Assembly: GCA_020722815.1 (NCBI GenBank)
Contig: DYKB01000001.1
Coordinates: 1 to 64,000 of the forward strand
DNA: 64,000 nucleotides
From: Caldithrix sp.
GTDB taxonomy: Bacteria; Zhuqueibacterota; Zhuqueibacteria; Thermofontimicrobiales; Sulfurfontimicrobiaceae
Reading direction: 5' to 3'
Part shown: positions 43,118-53,200 of the stretch, piece by piece
Layout: each line of letters starts with the position of its first letter
Position numbering within the stretch: the first letter of the stretch is position 1
Notes under the pieces: model-generated
Seen by the model: the letters and a program-made list of their open reading frames with translations, nothing else
What the model was told of the DNA's origin: nothing
The model's database searches: none
Position numbers and translations under genes: made by a program

Positions 43118-43852
43118 TTACTTACCATACTGAAGTCGTATGATCAAAAATTCGGGTAATCCGGTCGCCCGCATTTTCTCTTGCGCTTTTTCAATGTCAT
43201 ATTTGACGCGATACAAGCTAAAAGTATGTGAATCAGCATCAAATATTCCATACGCAGCCCGCGAATCCAGATCACGTGGTTGTCCGACACTTCCAACATT
43301 TATAATATAACGATTTTTTGGATCAAGATGCAATTCTTTTTTTTCAATAATATCGTAGCGATGTTTTGGGCGATTCATAAAAATAATTGGGACATGAGAA
43401 TGACCGATAAAACATATCTGTTCCTTAAAATCCTGAAATGCTTCATACGCCTCAAAAGTTGATAAAATATAATTCCACGCCGTGGGGTCCAGCGGGGTTG
43501 AATGAACAAAATAAATTTGGTCAACTTTATGAAATATCGCTAATGTCTCCAGAAAGGCAAATGATGCCGGATTTAAATTTTTAATCGTCCAACCAATCGC
43601 ATCCTGCGCATAATTATTAAAAGTTGAAGTGTCAACCTTTTTCAACGCCGCATAGTCGTGATTTCCGGCTAAAACAATCTGGCATTTTTCACGTACAATT
43701 TCAATGCACTCATTCGGATTTGCACCATAACCAACAATATCTCCCAGGCAGACAAGTTGATCTATCTGGTGATTTTGAAGGTCCGCCAAAACCGCATTCA
43801 ATGCTTCCAGGTTGCCATGAATATCTGATATTAACCCGTATCTCAACCTCAA
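43118..43852 (-). CDS. Calcineurin-like metallophosphoesterase
   Basis: A 244-residue YfcE/ApaH-type phosphoesterase with the complete metal set: SDIHGN (residues 9-14), GDIVGYG near 38, GNHD near 65, GHSHVP near 145. The start appears to be TTG; a second TTG two codons later is an alternative with AAGGA at better spacing. It is first in the set with the MglB-like and MglA proteins, so it may act on a nucleotide or phosphoprotein connected with that GTPase. The substrate is unknown. Confidence 0.9.
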   Translation of the reverse strand: MRLRYGLISDIHGNLEALNAVLADLQNHQIDQLVCLGDIVGYGANPNECIEIVREKCQIVLAGNHDYAALKKVDTSTFNNYAQDAIGWTIKNLNPASFAFLETLAIFHKVDQIYFVHSTPLDPTAWNYILSTFEAYEAFQDFKEQICFIGHSHVPIIFMNRPKHRYDIIEKKELHLDPKNRYIINVGSVGQPRDLDSRAAYGIFDADSHTFSLYRVKYDIEKAQEKMRATGLPEFLIIRLQYGK

Positions 43853-44279
43853 GTCCTTATAAATCCAGGTAATTTTGAATAAATCAAATAAAAATTGGCA
43901 ATTACTATGCCATATTCAAATTTTGCCGGTCGTCCTGTTTTGCAAATCGCCTGAATCCGTCAAATCGTATAAAACAGGAGCTTATTTTTAAAATTTTAGC
44001 ACTTTTGACTTCAGGAAAATAGCTTAAATTTCTAATAATATAACTTATTTTTTCAGGATATGCAAGCACTTTATTCTATAATTATGAGTAACCATCTGAA
44101 AAATAGAAACATAGAATCGCATGATCTGAGAAATACGTTTTATTCACTTGATATTATGCAATGAAATTTCAATTTTAGCAATTGAAATATTCACACTATT
44201 TGAATCTCAATATCAATACTCCCATCCGTTAAACCCAAAAAATTTCCAATCAATCTGTCGGTGAACGATTCTTGCAAGC

Positions 44280-44308
44280 TTGACATTTTTAATTTTTTTT
44301 AATATATT
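44280..44308 (+). promoter_or_regulatory. Strong sigma-70-type promoter for the parvulin gene
   Basis: TTGACA (44280-44285), exactly 17 T-rich bases, TATATT (44303-44308), 48 bases before the ATG. The rest of the 43853-44356 gap has only an imperfect stem (CCTGTTTT/AAAACAGG near 43934-43977) and no gene. Confidence 0.85.
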
Positions 44309-44356
44309 TAGACTTGAAAATTTTTTAAAACTAACGATCCGGAAAGAAAACCAGCG

Positions 44357-46207
44357 ATGAAGCAGAAACTTATATTATGTCTGATATTAATTTTAGCCTG
44401 TTTTTGCGCGAAAAAAGAGCGCGACAAAAAGTATGAAACTTTGGCGACGCTAGGCGAACAGAAAATTACGCGGGATGAATTTCAAAATCGTTTTGAATTC
44501 ACTCCTAAAATATATCATTATGGAAATGATGAAGCAAATAAAAAACATTTTTTCGCATCACTTTTACATGAAAAGCTGATGGCGCAACTGGCACGTGAAG
44601 AACAGCTTGACAGCTTAAAAAACATCCAATTAATGAGCGAGCAGCTTAAAAAGGAAGCCCTGGTCGAAGCACTATTTGAACAGGAAGTGGCCCAAAAAAT
44701 TCAAATTTCAGAGAAAGAACTTCGACAGGGATATATTCGGTCGAAACAGGAATTGGAAATCAAATATTTTATGGTCGCTTCAGCAGAAGAAGCTGAAATT
44801 TGTCAGGATCAATTAGCCAAAGGTGAAGCGTTTGAAAATGTTGCCGCATTGCATCTGTTTCACAATCCGGCTTGGGCTGATTCGGTTCCCAATAGAAAAT
44901 TAAAATGGGGAGAGGCTCTTCCAGAAATAGAGGATTCTCTCTTTACCATGCAACAGAATGAATATGCGGGACCCTTTAAGGTTGATAATGAATTTTTCTT
45001 TTTTAAGCTGGTAAACAAAAAATCTGAAGTATTTTTTACCGAGGCTGATTATAACTATTGGCGACCTTCTATCGAAAAGCGAATTTCACGACACAAAAAG
45101 TCCGTCCTGTTTGGTGAATTTCTTCAAAATGTAATGCATGGGACAAAAGTGACCGTACCGCGGGAAAAATTCAATCACTTATGTGAAGAAATTGAAATGG
45201 CGTTGGAAATTAAGAACACCGAAACCGAAAAAAATATTCCTAATGCACAAAATGTGGCTGAGAAGGATTTTATAAATCTTCAGGAACGATTAAAAGGTAA
45301 TCTGGACGAGCCGTTTGCTATCTTTTCCAATGGGAAAACTTGGAGTTATCGCACGGTTCTCAATAAATTAAAATACGGCCCATATCCATTAAATACGAAA
45401 AGTTCAAAAAATTTACGTTCCAGTTTAAATCGCGCGTTACGTTTTATGTTTGAAGTAGAAGCCTTGGCCGAGGAGGCGCAAAAAAAGAAACTGGATCAAT
45501 CTCAGTATGTCAAGGAAGAAACGCGAATATGGCAGGATCATATTTTAGCGTCGGCACTGCGGCAGTCAATTCTCGATTCAGCATATCGTCCAACAGAAGA
45601 AGATTATCAAACTTTTTATGAGAAAAATAAAAAATTTTATCTAGCGCCCGCAATGGTTAAAATCCAGGAAATTCTGGTTGATGATTCAACTCTGGCGCAA
45701 CAGCTTTTAAAGCGATTAAAAAACGGTGAGGATTTCGCCCGACTGGCTAAAAAGTATTCAAAAAGAGCACTTTCAGCAAAAAATGGGGGGATTTCGGGCT
45801 ATTTTGCGGTTAGCGCGCTTGGGAAAGTTGGTCAATCGGCTTTTCGTTCTGAAATTGGGAAATTAGATGGACCAGTGAAAACAGAAGAAAATCAATATTC
45901 AATTTTTAAACTTCTCGACAAAAAAGAGCGGCAACCCCAGCCCTATCAGGACATTAAGGATGAAATTCAAAAGGCATATCAAACACAGCAGATGAATAAA
46001 ATTTTAGAAAATTTTGTTCAATCAAAAGTGAATGCGTATCAGATAAAAATCAATCGAGCATTATTTGATTCATTGAACGTAATTGACCACGGATCCGGCA
46101 TGTTTGTGCTGAAACAACATTTCCCCGGTCGAACGGCCGTTCCGCTTGTCCATCCGACTGATACCCAGAAATCATGGTACAATTTTATATTACAAAAACT
46201 GCAATAA
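44357..46207 (+). CDS. Parvulin-type peptidyl-prolyl isomerase lipoprotein (SurA/PrsA-like)
   Basis: A 616-residue exported foldase. The signal peptide ends LILACFCAKK; the lipidated cysteine is residue 15 or 17. A SurA-like N-terminal domain (about 30-130) with KITRDEF is followed by a first, degenerate rotamase-like region (about 130-240), a helical linker and an active-type PpiC rotamase domain at about 430-535 (AMVKIQEILVD, FARLAKKYSKR, GGISGYF, FRSEIGKLDGPV). It helps outer-membrane or secreted proteins fold in the periplasm. It ends at a hairpin terminator shared with ileS. Confidence 0.9.
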   Translation: MKQKLILCLILILACFCAKKERDKKYETLATLGEQKITRDEFQNRFEFTPKIYHYGNDEANKKHFFASLLHEKLMAQLAREEQLDSLKNIQLMSEQLKKEALVEALFEQEVAQKIQISEKELRQGYIRSKQELEIKYFMVASAEEAEICQDQLAKGEAFENVAALHLFHNPAWADSVPNRKLKWGEALPEIEDSLFTMQQNEYAGPFKVDNEFFFFKLVNKKSEVFFTEADYNYWRPSIEKRISRHKKSVLFGEFLQNVMHGTKVTVPREKFNHLCEEIEMALEIKNTETEKNIPNAQNVAEKDFINLQERLKGNLDEPFAIFSNGKTWSYRTVLNKLKYGPYPLNTKSSKNLRSSLNRALRFMFEVEALAEEAQKKKLDQSQYVKEETRIWQDHILASALRQSILDSAYRPTEEDYQTFYEKNKKFYLAPAMVKIQEILVDDSTLAQQLLKRLKNGEDFARLAKKYSKRALSAKNGGISGYFAVSALGKVGQSAFRSEIGKLDGPVKTEENQYSIFKLLDKKERQPQPYQDIKDEIQKAYQTQQMNKILENFVQSKVNAYQIKINRALFDSLNVIDHGSGMFVLKQHFPGRTAVPLVHPTDTQKSWYNFILQKLQ

Positions 46208-46238
46208 AAAAGGCGTATCCGAAAGATACGCCTTTTCT
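46207..46238. terminator. Bidirectional terminator between parvulin gene and ileS
   Basis: AAAAAAGGCGTATC-CGAAA-GATACGCCTTTT is a 10-12 bp stem with A-run on the left and T-run on the right. It can therefore stop both the rightward parvulin transcript and the leftward ileS transcript. Confidence 0.92.
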
Positions 46239-46259
46239 AATTTATTTATATCCTGAATC

Positions 46260-49200
46260 TTAAGATACTTTCTGCACACCGACCTGAATTAATTCCCCAC
46301 CAATTTTAATCTCTTTCACGGGAGCATTATTATTTAAATTTGGAATCAATTCGACTGCCAGAATTTCCGATTTGATATAATCACCATGCTGTTCAATAAC
46401 TGATTTTATTTTATCAGCGCTTTGATAATATAAATTGATCCGATCATTCATTTCGAAATCAGCCTCTTTACGGAGTTCCTGAATATGGCGAACGAAATCA
46501 CGGGCCAATCCTTCTAAAATCAATTCCTCAGTTAATTGGATATTCAAACCAGCCAGATTGCCATCGCTATCCATCGTCACATATCGTTCGTCCGATACAG
46601 TTTCCAGGATAATTTCATCTGGTTCAAGGGTCACTGAAGTTCCATTTAATACCACTGGCACTGGTAATTTCTGTCGAACGCGTTTTGCGACTTCCTCAAC
46701 TGGAATATCACCGAGTCGCTGCTGGATTTTAGGAACGGTTTTGCCGTATTTCGGACCCAGTTTTTTAAAATCAAGTTTAATGACATATTTAACCAGTTCA
46801 GCATCATCCTGAATCAACTTCAATTTTTTAACATTCAATTCATCCAGGATATGTCGTTCATATTTTTTAATAACTTTTTGATCTATTTCCGCCAGGGGGC
46901 GAACGACAAATTCAGTCAGGGGCTGGCGGACTTTAATATTACTTTTATTTCGCAATGCCCGTCCGGCACTGACTAATTGAATGATATAATCCACTTCCTG
47001 CACTAATTCTTTATTAACAAATTCTGGTTCAACTTCCGGATATGATGACAAATGAATACTTTCCGGTGCGGCTGGATTGTTGCTAACGACTAAATTTTGA
47101 TACATTTCTTCGGTAACAAACGGAATGACCGGTGCCAGTAATTTAATTAAATTAACCAGAACCTTGTGAAGGGTAAAATAAGCGATTTTCTTATCATTAT
47201 CCTTCTCACTTCGCCAGAAACGACGGCGCCCGCGACGGACGTACCAGTTTGAAAGATCATCGATAAATCTTTCGACCTCTTTAATGAATCCCATAACATT
47301 ATAAGCTTCAAAATTGGTTCTGGCACATTGAATTAAATCCTGCAGCCGGGCAAAAATCCATAAATCCAGTTCACTCAGGTCTTTTTTGGAAAAGGATAAT
47401 TTTGACGGATCAATTTCATCACAGATAGCGTAATTGGTCCAAAAAGCATAAGTATTCCAGAGTGTCACCAAATTTTTACGGACTTCATCGGCAATATGAT
47501 AGCCGAAATTAATATTATTAAAAGGATTTGCGCGCGTGAAAAGCCACCGCATGACATCAACTCCCATTTTCTCGGCTGCGTCATCAAACCAGATAGCGTT
47601 TCCAGCACTTTTATGCATCTCCTCGCCTTTTTCATCCCGAACCAGGGCATGTCCCAGAATAGTTTTAAATGGTTCGCGATTTTCCATCACCGTACTCATG
47701 GCCAAAATGGCGTAGAACCAGTTTCGAAATTGTCCGGGGAAACATTCAGTGATAAAATCAGCCGGGAACCACTTTTCCCAATAAGCCCGATCTTCAGTAT
47801 ATTTCATGGTGGAATAGGGAACAATTCCCGCATCGAGCCAGGGGTTACCAACATCTTTTATTCGCGATACTTTTGCACCACATTTGGCACAGGCAATTTT
47901 AACCAGATCAATGTAGGGTTTATGCGGCGAATGTCCTTCAAATTCGTCCCAACCTTCAATGGCACGCGCCTTGAGTTCTTCTTTACTGCCAAGAACTTCA
48001 AAATGTCCGCAGGATTCACATTCATAAATCGGTAAGGCTAATCCCCAGTAACGTTTTTTGGAGATCATCCAATCGCTCATATTCTTCAACCAGTCCAGTT
48101 CCAGTTGCATTCCATAATCAGGCAGCCAGTTGATTTTTTTAGTCACTTCCATGATTTCATAGCGTAACTCATCCATGCGAATAAACCATTCATCCACCAG
48201 CCGAAATACCAGTTCAGAACCATGACGCCAACAAACCGGATAACGGTGTGTAATTGTTTCTTTGGAAAAAAGGCGCTGCTTTCCTTTTAGATTATCGATA
48301 ATGGGTACGCCCACCTGCATTACATTACGACCGGTTAACCAATCGAATCCATCGATAAAATTACCAAACTCATCCAGTGGGGCAATAGCCGGCAAATTAA
48401 ATTCTTTTCCCAATGCAAAATCTTCTTTTCCACAACCGGGCGCAATGTGTACAATTCCGGATCCATCTGTCGCGGCGACTTCATTCCATTCGATAACACG
48501 ATGAACCAGCCCCTGTTGTACGGGTAATTCTTCAAAAGGCGCCGAATATTCCCAGCCGAGCATTTTTTTGCCAGGAAATTCTTCCAAAATTTGATATTCC
48601 CCTTTTGATTGCAAAACACTGAGCCGTTCTTTGACAAGATACAAAATCTCGTCGCCCTGTCGCACTTTCAGATATGTTAAATCCGGATGGACAGCAGCAG
48701 CAACATTAGCCGGTAATGTCCACGGCGTGGTCGTCCAGACCAGAATCGATTCTTTTTCTTTCCCCACCAGAGGAAAACGGACATAGATACTCTGGTGTTT
48801 CATCTCTTTATAACCTTCGGTAGCGATTTCATGCTGGGACATGGCCGCGCCACAATCGATACACCAGGGCATGACATCATGGCCTTTATAAATCCAGCCA
48901 CGATTATAACATTTCTTTAAAAATTGCCAGATGGTATAATTATTGACATCAGCCATTGTATAATAAGAATTATCCCAATCCATCCAATAACCCAAACGAA
49001 TTGATTGTTCAGTTTGGATGGCCGAAAACTTTTTTACCCGATCTTTACACTTCTGAACAAAATTTTCCACCCCATAAGCTTCGATGTCTTTCTTCGATTT
49101 GAAGCCTAATTCTTTCTCGACTTCCACTTCGACCCAAAGTCCCTGACAATCAAAGCCATTCTGGTAACGTAATTCACGCCCATTCATGGCATAGTAGCGC

Positions 49201-49406
49201 TGAAATGTATCTTTATAAGTTCTCCCCCAGGCGTGATGCACACCCATCCGATTATTGGCGGTAATTGGTCCATCCAGGAAGGACCATTTGGGCTTACCCT
49301 GATTTTGGGCGACTAATTTTTTAAATATATGTTGCGCCTTCCAAAAATCTAAAATTTGATGCTCCAGTTCAATAAAATCCAGTTTGTTTGACACTTTTTT
49401 AAACAT
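46260..49406 (-). CDS. ileS: Isoleucyl-tRNA synthetase
   Basis: A 1048-residue class I synthetase charging tRNA-Ile with isoleucine. It has the HIGH-box region ANNRMGVHHAWG (residues about 50-61), the editing CP1 domain with VWTTTPWTLPANVAAAV near 224, and GNPWLDAG near 525. The signature loop reads EMHKSAGN near 595, a departure from KMSKS. The anticodon-binding and C-terminal domains follow. Length and motifs fit the long IleRS2-type branch, which is often more mupirocin-tolerant (known of the branch, not shown here). Expression is probably controlled by the attenuator upstream. Confidence 0.97.
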   Translation of the reverse strand: MFKKVSNKLDFIELEHQILDFWKAQHIFKKLVAQNQGKPKWSFLDGPITANNRMGVHHAWGRTYKDTFQRYYAMNGRELRYQNGFDCQGLWVEVEVEKELGFKSKKDIEAYGVENFVQKCKDRVKKFSAIQTEQSIRLGYWMDWDNSYYTMADVNNYTIWQFLKKCYNRGWIYKGHDVMPWCIDCGAAMSQHEIATEGYKEMKHQSIYVRFPLVGKEKESILVWTTTPWTLPANVAAAVHPDLTYLKVRQGDEILYLVKERLSVLQSKGEYQILEEFPGKKMLGWEYSAPFEELPVQQGLVHRVIEWNEVAATDGSGIVHIAPGCGKEDFALGKEFNLPAIAPLDEFGNFIDGFDWLTGRNVMQVGVPIIDNLKGKQRLFSKETITHRYPVCWRHGSELVFRLVDEWFIRMDELRYEIMEVTKKINWLPDYGMQLELDWLKNMSDWMISKKRYWGLALPIYECESCGHFEVLGSKEELKARAIEGWDEFEGHSPHKPYIDLVKIACAKCGAKVSRIKDVGNPWLDAGIVPYSTMKYTEDRAYWEKWFPADFITECFPGQFRNWFYAILAMSTVMENREPFKTILGHALVRDEKGEEMHKSAGNAIWFDDAAEKMGVDVMRWLFTRANPFNNINFGYHIADEVRKNLVTLWNTYAFWTNYAICDEIDPSKLSFSKKDLSELDLWIFARLQDLIQCARTNFEAYNVMGFIKEVERFIDDLSNWYVRRGRRRFWRSEKDNDKKIAYFTLHKVLVNLIKLLAPVIPFVTEEMYQNLVVSNNPAAPESIHLSSYPEVEPEFVNKELVQEVDYIIQLVSAGRALRNKSNIKVRQPLTEFVVRPLAEIDQKVIKKYERHILDELNVKKLKLIQDDAELVKYVIKLDFKKLGPKYGKTVPKIQQRLGDIPVEEVAKRVRQKLPVPVVLNGTSVTLEPDEIILETVSDERYVTMDSDGNLAGLNIQLTEELILEGLARDFVRHIQELRKEADFEMNDRINLYYQSADKIKSVIEQHGDYIKSEILAVELIPNLNNNAPVKEIKIGGELIQVGVQKVS

Positions 49407-49474
49407 AAAAATCCCAAAATTTAAATTTAATTTATAATTAATAAATTGTTATAACATCTTCTAAAACTCAAGGC

Positions 49475-49514
49475 AAAAAAAAACCACTACCGATCAGGGG
49501 CTGGCAGTGGGTTT
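49475..49514 (-). terminator. Attenuator terminator in the ileS leader (segments 3:4)
   Basis: On the minus strand AAAACCCACTGCC (49503-49515) pairs with GGTAGTGGTTTT (49480-49491), with one bulged C and one G-U, followed by a T-run to 49475. It lies 69 bases upstream of the ileS start and inside its transcript, so it must be conditional. Confidence 0.85.
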
Positions 49515-49574
49515 TCGCTGTAATCAACCGAAAAACTTAAATCGTATTATCAAGTTCCCTCTGCCAACCGAGGG
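49499..49574 (-). promoter_or_regulatory. Alternative RNA pairings of the ileS attenuator
   Basis: Segment 1 CCCTC (49570-49574) can pair with GAGGG (49557-49561) of segment 2. Segment 2, GGTTGGCAGAGGG (49557-49569), can instead pair with segment 3, CCCACTGCCAGCC (49499-49511), over 12 of 13 positions counting one G-U. That pairing consumes the 5-prime arm of the terminator. The 1:2, 2:3 and 3:4 structures are mutually exclusive, as in trp or ilv attenuators. Confidence 0.8.
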
Positions 49575-49630
49575 CGTTGTATGATGATTCGAATTGCTCT
49601 ATAACTAATTTGAATAACTGTTTTATTCAT
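49550..49630 (-). CDS. Ile-rich leader peptide of the ileS attenuator
   Basis: A 26-codon frame (ATG 49628-49630, TGA 49550-49552). The product has Ile at positions 6, 8, 13, 15, 16 and 17, encoded ATT, ATT, ATT, ATC, ATC, ATA; that is six of 26 residues with a run of three. AGAG lies about 8 bases before the ATG. The Ile run sits 6 bases before RNA segment 1, so a ribosome stalled there would cover segment 1. A ribosome at the stop codon would cover segment 2. This is the standard geometry of amino-acid-sensing attenuation. It starts about 50 bases from the predicted transcription start. Confidence 0.82.
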   Translation of the reverse strand: MNKTVIQISYRAIRIIIQRPRLAEGT

Positions 49631-49685
49631 TGAAATACTCTATTTAGTTCGCAAGCATCAAAATTTGTCTTTTTTTGAATTTAGG

Positions 49686-49714
49686 AATATAAAACTTTTC
49701 GTCGTCAATGTCAA
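49686..49714 (-). promoter_or_regulatory. Sigma-70-type promoter for ileS
   Basis: On the minus strand TTGACA (49709-49714), exactly 17 bases, TATATT (49686-49691). The predicted start near 49679 gives a leader of about 270 bases containing the Ile-rich peptide and attenuator. Confidence 0.85.
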
Positions 49715-50217
49715 GAGTTTCTTTCAGAGTTTTCTAATTTTACACACACTTAATCATCATTTCCAAAAATTTGAAGCAAAAATTTGCTACCACGCTGAAT
49801 GAAATTCGCCAAATTCTCAAATTTCTTTTTCCGCTTTACGTAACTTTGTTGGTATAATAATTGATATTATTGATCAGATTGATAGTTATAGAGATGACTC
49901 AGAGAAAAATTAATCGATAATTAACTCATTAATTATTAAAAGGTTAAAATGCACAAATAGATATATTAAGCGTAAATTTAAACAGGGTCAGGTAATTCAA
50001 TTTGAGACACTGAAAAACACTCGCTTAAATTCATTATTTAGCAAAAATTGGCTATACTTCAATCTTTTACTTTTTTGTCCAGGCTGAATTATAGTTAATA
50101 TAGCTTCTATTACAAAAACAGTCTCAAAAAATAAAACACATTTACCATATTTTTAAAATCTATTTTAAATCATATTTGCTGATTAACCGGTTCTATAATT
50201 TCATAACGGAAGAGACG
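49715..50217. other. Intergenic region upstream of the giant sensor kinase
   Basis: AT-rich, without a credible gene. It must contain the kinase promoter; I see no match as good as those elsewhere. GGAAGAG precedes the kinase ATG at 50218. An in-frame TTG at 50176 would add 14 residues but lacks a site. Confidence 0.45.
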
Positions 50218-53200
50218 ATGAATCAAGGTGGTTTTTCACGAAATATAGCAGCCAACTCAGACGGAATTAAGGGCACTGAACTTAATAAAAAGCAGGAAAG
50301 CCAATTAATGCGAATTGAACGAAAGATTCGTATATCCGATTATCTCGATAAATTGGCTGATGTCGAATTGACATTGGGAGAAAAAATCTCGAGTTGTCTG
50401 GAAGTAACATTAGAGGAATATAAACTCGAGATGGGGGGAGTTTATCTATTTGAAGAACACACAGAGGATTTGGCGTTAATTCATCAACAAAATTTAAACC
50501 AATATTTCTCCCATCGAATTGAGTCCCAACAAATGGAACTTAAACGAAACCTGATGGCACGTTTTCAAATTGGACCTGTTCTGTCTGCCATCTTACCAAC
50601 ATCCGATGCAATTCTGAAACAATTTGTCAAACCCAATCCCATTACCAAATCTATCATTATGGTGGCAATTCGAAAACTAGAAAAATTGTGGGGATTAATT
50701 TGCCTGGGAAGTGAAAAGCCATTATCAATTCCGCTGCCGGAGTTAGATGATCTATCCAAATTTGGTAAATTTTTAGCCAATCAAATCGAGCTTTTTAAAC
50801 TCAATCACCAATTAGAGGATATAAATAATCGCCATGACCTGCTTTTAAACAATACCCTTTCGGGCACCTTTATTTTACAGGATCGAAAATTTGTCTATGC
50901 CAATGAACGTTTCGCCCGAATTCATGGCTATACCCGTGATGAAATTTTGCACCTGGATGCCGGCAAACTCGAATGGCCGCTGGATTTGCAGAGTGCACGG
51001 GGCAAAAACATTGAAATAAAGAAGAAAAAAACCGGTGATCTGCATTACGAGTGTAATGGCGTAAATAAAGAAAATAAAAAAGTGTGGCTTGAGATGAAAG
51101 CCGCCTTTATTGAATATAAAAATAAACCGGCCATCATGGGAAATGTGATTGATATAACGTATCAAAAACAGGTTGAACAGGAGTTAATCCAATCACAGGA
51201 AAAATCGCGAATCTTGCTCGAAGGTGACAAAGATGCTATTATGCTGGCCTACGCTCCCAAAATATCAGCGTCTGAAACCGAGTCGAATATCAATCTTTTA
51301 GCCGCAAATTCACTTGAAGAATCGATGCAAATTACCAGCAATCGAATTGATGACCGGCGCGAGAATAATACCTGGCTGTATGAATACTTCAAAAAGGAAT
51401 CATCAGGAGAGCTGAATCTCAAAGAATATCACGAAATGATAAATTCGTCCGACCAGGCAAATACAATCTTTTTCCAGTATCAGGGCCATAACGCCATGCT
51501 GGGAGTTCTTCGCTCAATGACAGCTAGCCCGGCTTTGCTGACAAATTTTATGGATTCAAATCCAAACCTTCGACTGCTGTTCGATCATATCCCTTTTTCA
51601 ATATATTTTTATAACGAAAAGCTCGAATTGGTCTGGTCGAATAGGACAACAGAAATTTCAGGCGAACAGGTTCAATTTTTAAAACCGAAGACCCAATGCT
51701 ACCTAAGCTACCCGTTTTGTACTAATAAAAATAACGAGCGAAATTGTGAATCCTGCCAATTGAAAACAGCATTGGATAGTGGTCAAATTATTCAGAATAG
51801 CCAGGTTAAACCGGACCATACAATTATCCTTGAAACACTGGTTCCAATCAAACAGAATGAAAATCATCCGGTTGGGATATTCATCATCAATCAGACTATC
51901 GGTGTCGATATATTATTAAATGAGGCAAAATATCCCGAAATACCCAATGAAATTAAAGCCAGTGCCATCATCGATTCCGCTTCGGATGCCATTGTTGCCA
52001 TCAATGAAGAAAAACAGGTTGTGCTAATCAATTCAGCCGCCGAAAATCTCTTTAATTGGCAGATGAAAAATATGGTCGGACAGCCTATTTCCAATTTCAC
52101 GGGTTCACTCCCGGATGCATATCGGGCAATCTTTGAACGAATGCTTCATTTTAATGATTTTCCAGATTCCCACCCGCTAAATGATAAAATTGAAATTGAG
52201 ATAAGTCCTGGTGAGCAGAGTTCCCTGTTTGCAATGGAGTGGTCATTCTCGGAATCTGAAGTCCAGGGGAAAAAAATTAAATTTGCTTTTGGTCGTGACA
52301 TTACGCGACATAAACAGATGGAAAGTGAATTGCTGGTCAAAAAGGATTTTCTGGAAAACATCATTAAATTCAATCCGTACGGCGTTGAAGTTTTTGATAC
52401 CAAGGGCTACATGATTCACAACAACGCGGCCGCGGATTTGATTTATGGTTTTAAGGGATTGGTCAATTATTGTGTTTTCGATGATCTGGCATTTGAGGAA
52501 GCCAATGTATTTGAAGAAATTCGAGAGGCCTTTTCTGGAAAAATCGTCACAATTGGTCCTCTCTGGTACGATACGCGAAAATCCGGGTACGATGGAATTC
52601 CGCATAAACGCGTTTATGTGAAAATTACCTTCTCCCCAATCCGCGGCAAAGACGGCCGAATCCTGAATATCGTGGCGATTCATGAAAATGTGACAGCCCA
52701 TAAAGAAATCGAAAACGAATTAGTCGCTTCCGAACGCCGCTATCGGGAAGTTTTTGAAACCGCACTTGATGGTATCTTCCGGGTCGATGCATCGGGTGTT
52801 TTCTCATTCGCCAATCCGATGATGGTGGAAATGAGTGGATATTCTCTTGAAGAACTGATTGGAATGCCTTTTAAGCAAATCGTAACCAAAAAATGGCAAA
52901 CACACCTTTACAAGCTTTTCGATGTGACGTTTAAAGGCGCATTTACCTATAAAGACGAAATTCATATTGATCGGAAGGATGGGCGTGAAGTTGCCCTTGA
53001 AGTATCCGTGGTTCCGATTTCAAAAGATGGAAAAATTACTGAACTCCAGGCTATCTGTCGTGACATAAGCGAACGAAAGAAAGCAGAACAAGAATTAAAA
53101 GAATCCAAAGAATTGTATACAACACTGGTCGAGCAATCTAACGACGGGGTTGTTTTAATCCGCGAAAATGGAACTTTAATGTTCGTTAACGATGGCTTAT

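Noticed and set aside
49407..49680. T-box riboswitch upstream of ileS
   Set aside because: No conserved T-box sequence (AGGGTGGNACCGCG-like) or specifier-loop layout is visible, while an Ile-rich leader peptide with three alternating segments explains the terminator better.
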